A DNA stretch of 48,819 nucleotides from Bacillota bacterium. GTDB lineage: Bacteria > Bacillota > Clostridia > Peptostreptococcales > Anaerovoracaceae. Below are positions 1-7,316 of the stretch, one piece after another. Position numbers and translations under genes: made by a program. The number at the start of each line of letters is the position of its first letter. Within the stretch, counting starts at the first letter, position 1. The notes beneath the pieces were generated by a model, which saw only the letters and a list, made by a program, of their open reading frames with translations, was not told the origin of the DNA and ran no database searches. The DNA lies in contig JAFRJI010000014.1 of the NCBI GenBank assembly GCA_017432345.1, forward strand, positions 1 to 48,819, read 5' to 3'.

Positions 1-14
1 ATATTTGATTAAAT

Positions 15-99
15 TGGTCGAGGGAGATGGATTCGAACCATCGAAAGCTCAGCTAACGGATTTACAGTCCGCCCCCTTTGGCCACTCGGGAATCCCTCG
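15..99 (-). tRNA. tRNA-Tyr (anticodon GTA)
   Basis: The reverse complement folds as a type II tRNA with a long variable arm, as expected for tyrosine. The anticodon loop reads CTGTAAA, giving GUA, and the T arm reads GGTTCGAATCC. The 3' CCA is encoded at 15-17. The acceptor stem is a perfect 7 bp helix of CGAGGGA with TCCCTCG, so the terminal pair is C1:G72, whereas bacterial tRNA-Tyr normally has G1:C72. The two leader bases 5' of position 1 (GT) could also pair with A73 and C74, giving an unusual 9 bp extended helix. It lies downstream of tRNA-Thr and is probably cotranscribed with it. Confidence 0.95.
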
Positions 100-158
100 A
101 CATAGCTTGCGCAAGAAATATTTTACCACAATGGTTTCAAATATTCAATGGCAATTTT

Positions 159-233
159 TGGAGCTGGCGGAGGGAATCGAACCCCCAACCTGCTGATTAC
201 AAATCAGCTGCTCTACCGTTGAGCCACGCCAGC
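159..233 (-). tRNA. tRNA-Thr (anticodon TGT)
   Basis: The reverse complement gives a standard cloverleaf. The acceptor is GCTGGCG paired with CGCCAGC, the D arm is GCTCAACGGTAGAGC, the anticodon loop is TTTGTAA (anticodon UGU, threonine) and the T arm is GGGGGTTCGATTCCC. The discriminator is U73 and CCA is encoded. It is the first tRNA after the promoter at 276-304. Confidence 0.95.
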
Positions 234-275
234 AGATTACGATCATTAGCTCCCACTTACCTGACGCACTTATAA

Positions 276-304
276 AATATACAGTAATTAACTATTACTG
301 TCAA
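276..304 (-). promoter_or_regulatory. Promoter of the tRNA-Thr/tRNA-Tyr operon
   Basis: On the minus strand TTGACA (299-304), a 17 bp spacer and TATATT (276-281) form a near-consensus sigma-A promoter about 40 bases upstream of tRNA-Thr. The -35 box lies inside the last codons of yigZ. The spacer is almost exactly filled by a perfect dyad: CAGTAAT and ATTACTG at 282-288 and 294-300. Confidence 0.8.
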
Positions 305-926
305 GGGGTTTTTTAGCAAGAATCGTTTCCGTGTTTTTGATGATTCCTACGCCGGACGTGAGGTTGCCGATCAGGCTTTTTACGGACTCTTCGTCCTCAG
401 CTTTTGCATGGATCGTCATGGTCACTTTCGCGCCGTAATCCAGTCCGGCGATATCAAAAACGTCGCCGGCCAGTTTCTGGAATTTGGCCAGATGCGTGTA
501 GTCGATCTCCACTTCCATGCTGCGCATCTCCATGACGCTGCAGACGCCCGCTTCCTCCAGTGCCAGTTTCGCGCTGGATGTGTACGCCCGCACCAGACCG
601 CCGGTCCCGAGCTTGATGCCGCCAAAATACCGGGTGACCACAACGACGATGTTCGTGATTCCCTCTTTGACCAGCATCTGCACCATCGGCGCGCCGGAAG
701 TTCCCTGCGGCTCTCCGTCATCACTCGCCCACTGGATCTGGGACTGTTCTCCGATGACCATGGCCGGAACGTTGTGGGTCGCGTCCCGGTACTGCGCTTT
801 GATCTGCGCGATGTACTCCTCGGCCTCTTCTCTCGATTCCACCGGTTTCACATGCGCGATGAACCGCGAGCGCTCTATGATCTGCGTTGCTTCCGCTTCT
901 TTATTGATCGTCCTGTAAATTTCCAT
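288..926 (-). CDS. yigZ: YigZ/IMPACT (UPF0029) family protein
   Basis: A 212-residue protein matching the YigZ family in length and motifs. The N-terminal UPF0029 domain carries DDGEPQGTSG (residues 69-78) and VTRYFGGIKLGTGG (98-110), the most conserved family segments. A smaller C-terminal alpha/beta domain (DUF1949-like) follows. The family is distantly related to eukaryotic IMPACT and to EF-G domain IV. A translation-linked role is suspected, but the bacterial protein has no firmly established reaction. The start overlaps the end of hflX by 26 bases, which suggests translational coupling. Confidence 0.93.
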   Translation of the reverse strand: MEIYRTINKEAEATQIIERSRFIAHVKPVESREEAEEYIAQIKAQYRDATHNVPAMVIGEQSQIQWASDDGEPQGTSGAPMVQMLVKEGITNIVVVVTRYFGGIKLGTGGLVRAYTSSAKLALEEAGVCSVMEMRSMEVEIDYTHLAKFQKLAGDVFDIAGLDYGAKVTMTIHAKAEDEESVKSLIGNLTSGVGIIKNTETILAKKPLDSNS

Positions 927-2175
927 AACGTTTCAAATCCTCTGCCTTGAACCGGCCTGTCAGCAGCGTGCCGTTCTCTTTATAGTCGATGTTCTCGATC
1001 TGTCCGTTCTTACAAAGATAGGATGTGATATTTCCCTGATCGTACGGGATGAGCAGGCGGGCTTCGATCATCTTGCCAAAGATCGCCTCGCCGATCTTCT
1101 CCGCGAGATCCTCCATGCCCATGCCGGTCTTGGCGGATATGTACACCGCCTCATTGGAGGTGGCGTCGATCGGCCGCTCCGGTGCGATGTCCATCTTGTT
1201 ATAGGCCATAATGACCGGCGTATCTTTGGACGTCAGCTGCCGGATGACGTTCTCCGTCACTTCGATCTGGAAGTCCCGGTTATCGTACGCGGCATCCACG
1301 ACATGGATCAGCAGATCCGCGTCCCGCACTTCTTCCAGCGTGGAGCGGAAAGCTTCCACCAGGCTGTGCGGCAGTCCGCTGACGAATCCAACGGTATCAA
1401 TCAGGATAAAGTCTTTCCCCTTGCCCAGCGAAATCCTCCGGTGCTGCGCGTCCAGCGTCGCAAAAAGCATGTCCTTTGACAGCACTTCTTTTTCGGATAT
1501 GCCGACCATCGCGTTCATGATCGCCGACTTTCCGGAGTTCGTGTATCCCATCAGCGCGACCACCGGAATCTCGTTTTTCTCCCGTTCCGCACGCTGGATC
1601 TTTCTGGTCCGGCTGATCTTCTTCAGTTCCGCTTTGATATCATCGATGCGGCCGGCTATGTGACGCCGGTCCGTCTCCAGCTTTTTCTCGCCTGGACCTC
1701 TGGTTCCGATCCCGCCGCCAAGCCTTGAAAGCGAGCGGCCGAATCCGGTCAGCCTCGGCAGCCGGTACTGAAGCTGCGCCAGTTCGACCTGCAGTTTGCC
1801 CTCTGGAGAAACGGCCCGGTCCGCAAAAATATCCAGAATCAGGATCGTCCGGTCGATGACGCGGACCTCCAGCGCATCCTCCAGATTCCGGATCTGCACG
1901 CCGCTGAGCTCATCGTTGAAGACCACAGTGTCCACGTCCATGTTCCCGCAAAGTTCCGCCAGTTCCTTCACTTTGCCGCTGCCGATCAGCGTCGCGTTGT
2001 CCGGACGCGGAAGGCTTTGCTCCACGCGGCCAACGACGGTGATCCCATCCGCCTCGCAAAGCCCTTCGAGCTCATCCATGGACCTGGCGATATCACCCTT
2101 CCATTGAAGGCCTACGATAATGGCGCGGTACTCGTCTTCCTGAATTATTTCATTGTTTTCATTAAATCGAATCAT
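901..2175 (-). CDS. hflX: Ribosome-associated GTPase HflX
   Basis: HflX splits stalled or hibernating 70S ribosomes using GTP. The 424-residue product has the glycine-rich N-terminal HflX domain (LGGGIGTRGPGEKKLE near residues 152-167) and a G domain with G1 GYTNSGKSA (210-218), G3 DTVG (260-263) and G4 NKMD. An in-frame ATG at 2223 would add 16 residues, but that extension is encoded by the hairpin following codY and is not HflX-like, so I prefer the ATG at 2175. Neither start has a good Shine-Dalgarno sequence, so the start is the uncertain part. The gene lies downstream of codY and overlaps yigZ. Confidence 0.93.
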   Translation of the reverse strand: MIRFNENNEIIQEDEYRAIIVGLQWKGDIARSMDELEGLCEADGITVVGRVEQSLPRPDNATLIGSGKVKELAELCGNMDVDTVVFNDELSGVQIRNLEDALEVRVIDRTILILDIFADRAVSPEGKLQVELAQLQYRLPRLTGFGRSLSRLGGGIGTRGPGEKKLETDRRHIAGRIDDIKAELKKISRTRKIQRAEREKNEIPVVALMGYTNSGKSAIMNAMVGISEKEVLSKDMLFATLDAQHRRISLGKGKDFILIDTVGFVSGLPHSLVEAFRSTLEEVRDADLLIHVVDAAYDNRDFQIEVTENVIRQLTSKDTPVIMAYNKMDIAPERPIDATSNEAVYISAKTGMGMEDLAEKIGEAIFGKMIEARLLIPYDQGNITSYLCKNGQIENIDYKENGTLLTGRFKAEDLKRYGNLQDDQ

Positions 2176-2192
2176 ACGAGTTATTTGATAAA

Positions 2193-2220
2193 ATATGCCG
2201 GAGTATTCGCTCCGGCATAT
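2193..2220 (-). terminator. Hairpin after codY, probable intrinsic terminator or attenuator
   Basis: A perfect 11 bp inverted repeat (ATATGCCGGAG / CTCCGGCATAT, 6-base loop) begins 7 bases past the codY stop. On the minus strand it is followed by TTTATC, a short, weak U-run. It sits between codY and the preferred hflX start. Termination would probably be partial. Confidence 0.6.
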
Positions 2221-2226
2221 CATGTG

Positions 2227-3003
2227 CTATACTATCATTTTTTCCAGCTCTGATTTGAATTTTGGATTGATGATCTTGATTCTCGTTCCTTTCATTCCCA
2301 AAGACCTGGATTCGATTACCCCGGCGCTTTCCAGTTTCCGCAGGGCGTTCACGATGACCGACCTGGTAATGCCCGATCGATCCGCGATCTTGCTGGCGAC
2401 AAGCAACCCTTCTTCTCCTTCCAGTTCGGAGAATATCTGCTGTACCGCCTCGACCTCGGAATAGGATAGCGTTCCAATCGCCATCTGCACCATCGATACC
2501 TGACGCTGTTCCTCTTCCTCTTCGACCGTCTTCTGCCGCTGTATTTCCAGGCCGACGATCGTTGCGCCGTATTCGGCCAGCGCCAGATCTTCATCGGAAA
2601 AGAGCGGCTCATATCTGGTCATGATCAGCGTGCCCCATCTGGTTCCCCCGCCGATGATCGGGATGAGCGTATGCAGTTTATCGGATGTATCGTAGTCGTA
2701 CTTGAATACCGACAGTACCTCCTCGCCCTGCATATTGGCGGTGGTCTCCTTGACATTCATGAAGCCTTCATTGTATTCGCCCGGGAAGGCCTCCACCCCG
2801 GTCTCCTGGTCCATGATCGTGGAACTGTCAGATTTGATTTTATAATTGACGCCTATGACTTTGCCGCGCACGTTGGCAACATAGACATTCGCGTCCATCA
2901 GATCGCTCAGGATCGCACACATTTCGTTGAAGGAAAACGCGCCGGTCGGGCTTTCCTGCAGCAACCAGTTCAATTTTCTTATTTTCGATAAAATATCGCT
3001 CAT
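2227..3003 (-). CDS. codY: Global nutrient-responsive regulator CodY
   Basis: CodY senses branched-chain amino acids and GTP and represses or activates many stationary-phase and amino-acid genes. The 258-residue protein has the family length. Residues 1-155 form the GAF ligand domain (PIIGGGTRWGTLI near 115-127, ALAEYGATIVGLEI 141-154). A linker helix follows, then a winged helix at about 203-240 with ASKIADRSGITRSVIVNALR, the nearly invariant recognition region of CodY. An RBS (AGAGGTGACGAA) precedes the ATG. Its promoter is at 3059-3087, with CodY-box-like sites at 3100-3125 pointing to autoregulation. As in Bacillus, it follows hslV-hslU. Confidence 0.98.
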   Translation of the reverse strand: MSDILSKIRKLNWLLQESPTGAFSFNEMCAILSDLMDANVYVANVRGKVIGVNYKIKSDSSTIMDQETGVEAFPGEYNEGFMNVKETTANMQGEEVLSVFKYDYDTSDKLHTLIPIIGGGTRWGTLIMTRYEPLFSDEDLALAEYGATIVGLEIQRQKTVEEEEEQRQVSMVQMAIGTLSYSEVEAVQQIFSELEGEEGLLVASKIADRSGITRSVIVNALRKLESAGVIESRSLGMKGTRIKIINPKFKSELEKMIV

Positions 3004-3058
3004 TTCGTCACCTCTTTATCTTCAATATTCAGTCATGAATATATAATTATCCGAGATT

Positions 3059-3087
3059 ATTATACGGTTTTTTTGAAGAGATGACAA
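3059..3087 (-). promoter_or_regulatory. codY promoter
   Basis: Minus-strand TTGTCA (3082-3087), 17 bp spacer and TATAAT (3059-3064), giving a leader of roughly 50 bases before the codY ATG. It lies between the hslU stop and codY, so codY can be expressed independently of the upstream operon. Confidence 0.8.
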
Positions 3088-3099
3088 CTAAATTTTTAG

Positions 3100-3125
3100 A
3101 GTTTTCAAAAAATTTTGAGAGAATT
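3100..3125. promoter_or_regulatory. Two overlapping CodY-box-like palindromes
   Basis: Positions 3100-3114 (AGTTTTCAAAAAATT) and 3111-3125 (AATTTTGAGAGAATT) each differ from the known CodY consensus AATTTTCWGAAAATT at two positions and share four bases. They lie just upstream of the -35 box of the codY promoter. Overlapping CodY motifs are known in the literature. Negative autoregulation of codY is the inference. Confidence 0.55.
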
Positions 3126-3141
3126 GAACAATTGCAACAAT

Positions 3142-4578
3142 TTACAAAATAAATTTGTCCAGATCCTGCGGATGAATCTTCTCTTCAAACTTTTCTTTTA
3201 CGTATTCACGGTCGATGATGATCTTTTCTTCTTCCATATCAGCGATGTTGAACGAGATATCCTCCAGCAGTTTTTCCAGAATCGTGTGCAGTCTTCTCGC
3301 ACCGATATTCTCGGTCTGCTCGTTCATGAGGAATGCCATTTCAGCGATCTCATCAATGGCTTCTTCCGTGAATTCGATCTCGATTCCTTCTGTCTCCAGA
3401 AGGGCTTTGTGCTGCTTGATCAGCGCGTTCTCCGGGACCGTCAGGATTTTTACGAAGGTATCCTTGTCCAGGTTTTCCAGTTCAACGCGGATCGGGAATC
3501 TTCCCTGCAGTTCCGGAATCAGGTCGGTCGGTTTCGCTGTGTGGAATGCGCCGGCGCCGATAAAGAGGATGTGGTCGGTCTTGACCGGACCGTGCTTCGT
3601 ATTGACGACGCTTCCTTCGACGATCGGCAGGATATCTCTCTGCACGCCTTCTCTGGAAACATCCGCTCCGCTTCTGTATCCGGAACCTGACGCAATCTTA
3701 TCGATCTCGTCGATAAAGACGATACCGTTCTGTTCCGCATTGTGCAGCGCGTCTTCCGTGACCTGATCCATATCGATCAGATTCTGTGCTTCTTCTTCAC
3801 GGAGAATCTTTCTGGCATCCTTGACTTTGACCTTCTTGTTCTTTTTCTTTTTCGGAGCCATGTCGCCAAAGATGTTTCCGATCTGGATCATGCCGCCGTC
3901 GCCGACGTCCAGATTGTTCTGCTTCGGAGCTTCCGTGACCTGGATCTCAATGTACTGTTCTTCCAAAAGGCCGTCGCGCAGCTGCTGCCGCACCTGCTCT
4001 CTTGCCAGGCTCGTATCGTTGGCCGCATCTTCTTCTGCCGCCTGCTGTGCCTGCTGCTGCTCATACTGTTCCTTCTGGCTCATATACCCGCCGTTGCCCA
4101 GTATAAAATCGAACGGACCTCTGTTCTGGTTCGCATTGAGCTTGCCCTTTTTCCCAGGGATGATCGCTTCCACGATCCGCTCCTCTACGATCTCGTCCGC
4201 GATGGAATACTTTTCTTCCAGCATCTGCTGCTTGGTAATGCGGACCGCTGCCTCCGCCAAGTCGCGGATGATGGAATCAACGTCCCGTCCTACGTATCCG
4301 ACTTCGGTGAATTTTGTGGCTTCGACTTTGACGAACGGAGCATCCATGAGCTTGGCGAGACGCCGGGCGATTTCTGTTTTACCGCAGCCGGTCGGCCCCA
4401 TCATGAGGATGTTCTTCGGTGTGATTTCTTCTCTCATTTCATCGGAGAGAAGGCTTCTTCTGTATCGGTTTCTCAGTGCGATGGCAACAGATTTCTTAGC
4501 TTCATCCTGACCGATAATGTACTTGTCAAGTTCGCCAACGATCTCTTTTGGCGTCATCTGATACAGTTTATTTGCCAT
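3142..4578 (-). CDS. hslU: ATP-dependent protease ATPase subunit HslU (ClpY)
   Basis: AAA+ unfoldase that feeds substrates to the HslV peptidase. It has 478 residues, with Walker A GPTGCGKT (61-68), pore loop GYVG (94-97), an inserted I domain at about 110-240 rich in Q and E, Walker B GIVFIDEIDKI and sensor regions. The C terminus ends in DKFIL, comparable to the tail that docks into HslV. A strong RBS (AAGGAGGTGCAAC) precedes the ATG, 11 bases after hslV. This corresponds to codX in Bacillus. Confidence 0.98.
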   Translation of the reverse strand: MANKLYQMTPKEIVGELDKYIIGQDEAKKSVAIALRNRYRRSLLSDEMREEITPKNILMMGPTGCGKTEIARRLAKLMDAPFVKVEATKFTEVGYVGRDVDSIIRDLAEAAVRITKQQMLEEKYSIADEIVEERIVEAIIPGKKGKLNANQNRGPFDFILGNGGYMSQKEQYEQQQAQQAAEEDAANDTSLAREQVRQQLRDGLLEEQYIEIQVTEAPKQNNLDVGDGGMIQIGNIFGDMAPKKKKNKKVKVKDARKILREEEAQNLIDMDQVTEDALHNAEQNGIVFIDEIDKIASGSGYRSGADVSREGVQRDILPIVEGSVVNTKHGPVKTDHILFIGAGAFHTAKPTDLIPELQGRFPIRVELENLDKDTFVKILTVPENALIKQHKALLETEGIEIEFTEEAIDEIAEMAFLMNEQTENIGARRLHTILEKLLEDISFNIADMEEEKIIIDREYVKEKFEEKIHPQDLDKFIL

Positions 4579-4589
4579 GTTGCACCTCC

Positions 4590-5126
4590 TTATAATTTCT
4601 CCACGGAAATGTGGTCGTTCGTATAAACGCAGATCGAAGCGGCGATCGCCAGAGATTTCCGGACGATTTCTTCCGCGCTGAGATCCGTGTTGTTGTAGAG
4701 TGCATTCGCCGCAGCATAGGCGTAGTTGCCGCCGGAACCGATCGCTACGAACGGCTGATCCGGCTCGATCACTTCACCGGTACCTGAAATGATCAGCATA
4801 TCGTCTTTATCCGCTACGATCATCAGCGCTTCCAGATTTCTGACCGCCTTGTCGCTCCGCCAGAGCTGTGCGAGTGCAACTGCAGCCCGCTTCAGATTGC
4901 CGCCGTGTTCATCGAGTTTGCTTTCGAATTTTTCCGTCAGCGAAAACGCGTCCGCAACGGAACCCGCAAAGCCTGTGACGATGGAGTTCTTGTAGATTTT
5001 CTTGACTTTCTTCGCGCCATTATTCATGATGGCCGTTTCACCCATGGTGACCTGTCCATCACCGCCAATGCAGACATCTTCGCCTCGCTTAACGGCGCAG
5101 ATCGTGGTTGCATGAAATTGTCCCAT
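4590..5126 (-). CDS. hslV: ATP-dependent protease peptidase subunit HslV (ClpQ)
   Basis: Proteasome-beta-like threonine peptidase of 178 residues forming the proteolytic core with HslU. The N terminus MGQFHATTICAV resembles Bacillus CodW (MSSFHATTI) rather than E. coli (MTTIV), so the Thr nucleophile at residue 7 would have to be exposed by removing a six-residue extension. GDGQVTMG, GFAGSVADAF, GTGEVIEPD and GSGGNYA are family hallmarks. RBS AAAGGAGGAACCA precedes the ATG. It sits 21 bases downstream of topA and is cotranscribed with hslU. Confidence 0.98.
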   Translation of the reverse strand: MGQFHATTICAVKRGEDVCIGGDGQVTMGETAIMNNGAKKVKKIYKNSIVTGFAGSVADAFSLTEKFESKLDEHGGNLKRAAVALAQLWRSDKAVRNLEALMIVADKDDMLIISGTGEVIEPDQPFVAIGSGGNYAYAAANALYNNTDLSAEEIVRKSLAIAASICVYTNDHISVEKL

Positions 5127-5147
5127 TGGTTCCTCCTTTATTTATCC

Positions 5148-7250
5148 TTACTCTTTATAATCGCATTCTTTATTGGAACAGGCCAGCTGGCTGTCCTTTC
5201 CTTTTTTCTCTACCAGAAGGCTTCCGCACTTCGGGCACTTCTTATCCGTCGGCTTGTCCCAATACGCCTGCCGGCATTTCGGGAAATTGGAGCAGCCGTA
5301 AAAGATCCTGCCCCGCTTCGTCCTCTTGATGATCAGATCGCTGCCGCAGGAAGGACACGCAACACCGATCGGCTCTACGATCGCCTTGGTGTTCTTGCAC
5401 TCCGGATATCCGGTGCAGGCAATGAAGTCGCCGAACTTGCCGTGTTTCAGCGCCATCGGTTTCCCGCATTTCTCGCAGATATCCCCGGTCAGTTCCGGTT
5501 CCTTATCGATCTCGTTGATTTCATCGTAAGCCTTCTGCAGTTCCGATTCAAGCGTGCCGTAATAATCTTCTATGATATTTTTCCAGCGTACGCCCTTTAC
5601 TTCGATGTCATCCAGCTTTTCTTCCATGTTGGCCGTAAAGTCGACATCGACGATTTCCTTGAAGTACTCGCTCATCATCTCCGTGACGATGTAGCCCAGT
5701 TCGGTCGGAACGAGAGACTTCTTTTCTTTCATTATATAATTCCTGTCTGAAAGGGTCGCGACGATCGGCGCGTATGTGCTCGGCCGGCCGATGTCTTTGT
5801 CTTCCAGTTCCTTGACCAGGCTCGCTTCTGTAAAGCGGAGCGGCGGCTGCGTGAAGTTCTGTTCCTTTTCGAGAGCCTTCGCCGTAATCGCTTCCCCTTC
5901 CCCCAGATGCGGGATAAGCGTTTCCTCCTCGCGATTCTTGCCGTTGCTGAGGACTTTCAGGAAACCTTCGAACAAAAGCTTGGATCCGCTGGCGCGGAGC
6001 AAATAGCTGCCGTTTTTGATGGAAACGTTGACCGCCTTGTATTCGGCCGGCGCCATCTGGCTGGCGACGAATCTCTGCCAGATCAGCATGTAAAGATTGT
6101 ACTGGTCTTTCGTGACCTGATTCTTGATTTCTTCCGGTGTCAGGTCGATATAACTTGGACGGATGGCCTCATGCGCATCCTGCACATCCTTCTTCCGATT
6201 GCTGAACACGATGCCGCCATAGAATTCTTTTCCCAGCGTTCCTTCGATATACTCTTTCGCTGCCGCGCGCGCCTCATCCGATACTCTGACGGAGTCCGTA
6301 CGGATGTAGGAAACGAGACCGATGGTTCCCTTTCCTTTGATTTCGATTCCCTCGTAGAGCTGCTGCGCCACCATCATCGTTTTCCGCGTGGTGAAATTCA
6401 GTTTGTTCGCCGCATCCTGCTGCAGGCTGCTGGTCGTGAACGGAGGCGCCGGTTTCCTGGTCCGGTCTTTCTCCTCGATCTCTTTGACGGTGTAGCTGCC
6501 CTGTTCCAGTTCCGCTGCGATCTGTTCGCACGCGTCCTGATTGGATATGGTCAGCTTTTTACCGGACTTTTCCGCCAGCTTGGCCGAAAAGGCAGTGTCC
6601 TTTTCAAAGGTCGCCGTGATCGTCCAGAATTCTTCCGGAACGAACGCCTTGATCTCATCCTCGCGGTCGCAGATGATCTTGAGCGCTGCTGACTGTACCC
6701 GTCCTGCGCTCAGTCCTCTCTGCACCTTCATCCACAGCAGCGGACTGATCCGGTATCCGACCAGCCGGTCGAGGACTCTTCTCGCCTGCTGCGCGTCGAC
6801 CAGATTCAGATCGATCGGCCGCGGGTTCTTGACGGCTTCCTTGATCGCCTTGGACGTGATCTCATTAAAAACGATCCTGCATGGGGATGAAATATCGATT
6901 CCCAGCAAAAACGCCAAATGCCAGGAGATTGCTTCTCCCTCGCGGTCAGGGTCTGTTGCGAGATAGATCTTGGATGCATTCCTGGCTTCTTTCTTTAATT
7001 CTTTTATCAGATCGCCCTTGCCTCTGATGTTGATATACAGCGGGTCAAAGGCGGTTTTTCCCTCTAATTTGCTGTCTTTTTCTTCCTTATTAAGGTCCTC
7101 CGGAAGAACGATTCCCAGCTTGCTCTTTGGAAGATCGCGCACGTGTCCCACGGAAGCGATCACTTTATATCTGCTTCCAAGGAACTTTCCGATGGTTTTC
7201 GCCTTGGAAGGTGATTCAACGATTACAAGTATCTTTTTTTTCGCTGCCAT
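5148..7250 (-). CDS. topA: DNA topoisomerase I (type IA)
   Basis: Relaxes negative supercoils. The 700-residue enzyme has an N-terminal Toprim domain (VIVESPSKAKTI near residue 9; acidic triad in DPDREGE, 100-106), conserved QQARRVLDRLVGYRISP, and the catalytic tyrosine in SYIRTDS (Tyr315). Three C-terminal four-cysteine zinc clusters occupy about residues 574-700 (CEKCGKP..., CPSCGSD..., CPKCGSL...). RBS AGGAGAAAAAGTGA precedes the ATG. It has its own promoter at 7289-7316 in the short gap after dprA, and is followed closely by hslV. Confidence 0.98.
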   Translation of the reverse strand: MAAKKKILVIVESPSKAKTIGKFLGSRYKVIASVGHVRDLPKSKLGIVLPEDLNKEEKDSKLEGKTAFDPLYINIRGKGDLIKELKKEARNASKIYLATDPDREGEAISWHLAFLLGIDISSPCRIVFNEITSKAIKEAVKNPRPIDLNLVDAQQARRVLDRLVGYRISPLLWMKVQRGLSAGRVQSAALKIICDREDEIKAFVPEEFWTITATFEKDTAFSAKLAEKSGKKLTISNQDACEQIAAELEQGSYTVKEIEEKDRTRKPAPPFTTSSLQQDAANKLNFTTRKTMMVAQQLYEGIEIKGKGTIGLVSYIRTDSVRVSDEARAAAKEYIEGTLGKEFYGGIVFSNRKKDVQDAHEAIRPSYIDLTPEEIKNQVTKDQYNLYMLIWQRFVASQMAPAEYKAVNVSIKNGSYLLRASGSKLLFEGFLKVLSNGKNREEETLIPHLGEGEAITAKALEKEQNFTQPPLRFTEASLVKELEDKDIGRPSTYAPIVATLSDRNYIMKEKKSLVPTELGYIVTEMMSEYFKEIVDVDFTANMEEKLDDIEVKGVRWKNIIEDYYGTLESELQKAYDEINEIDKEPELTGDICEKCGKPMALKHGKFGDFIACTGYPECKNTKAIVEPIGVACPSCGSDLIIKRTKRGRIFYGCSNFPKCRQAYWDKPTDKKCPKCGSLLVEKKGKDSQLACSNKECDYKE

Positions 7251-7288
7251 TCACTTTTTCTCCTATCGATTGACTATTACATTTTCCG

Positions 7289-7316
7289 ATTATATAGCAT
7301 TCCTAAAGATTTGCAA
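7289..7316 (-). promoter_or_regulatory. topA promoter
   Basis: Minus-strand TTGCAA (7311-7316), 16 bp spacer and TATAAT (7289-7294), with the topA ATG about 38 bases beyond the -10. It overlaps the 3' end of dprA, giving topA-hslVU an internal promoter. Confidence 0.65.
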
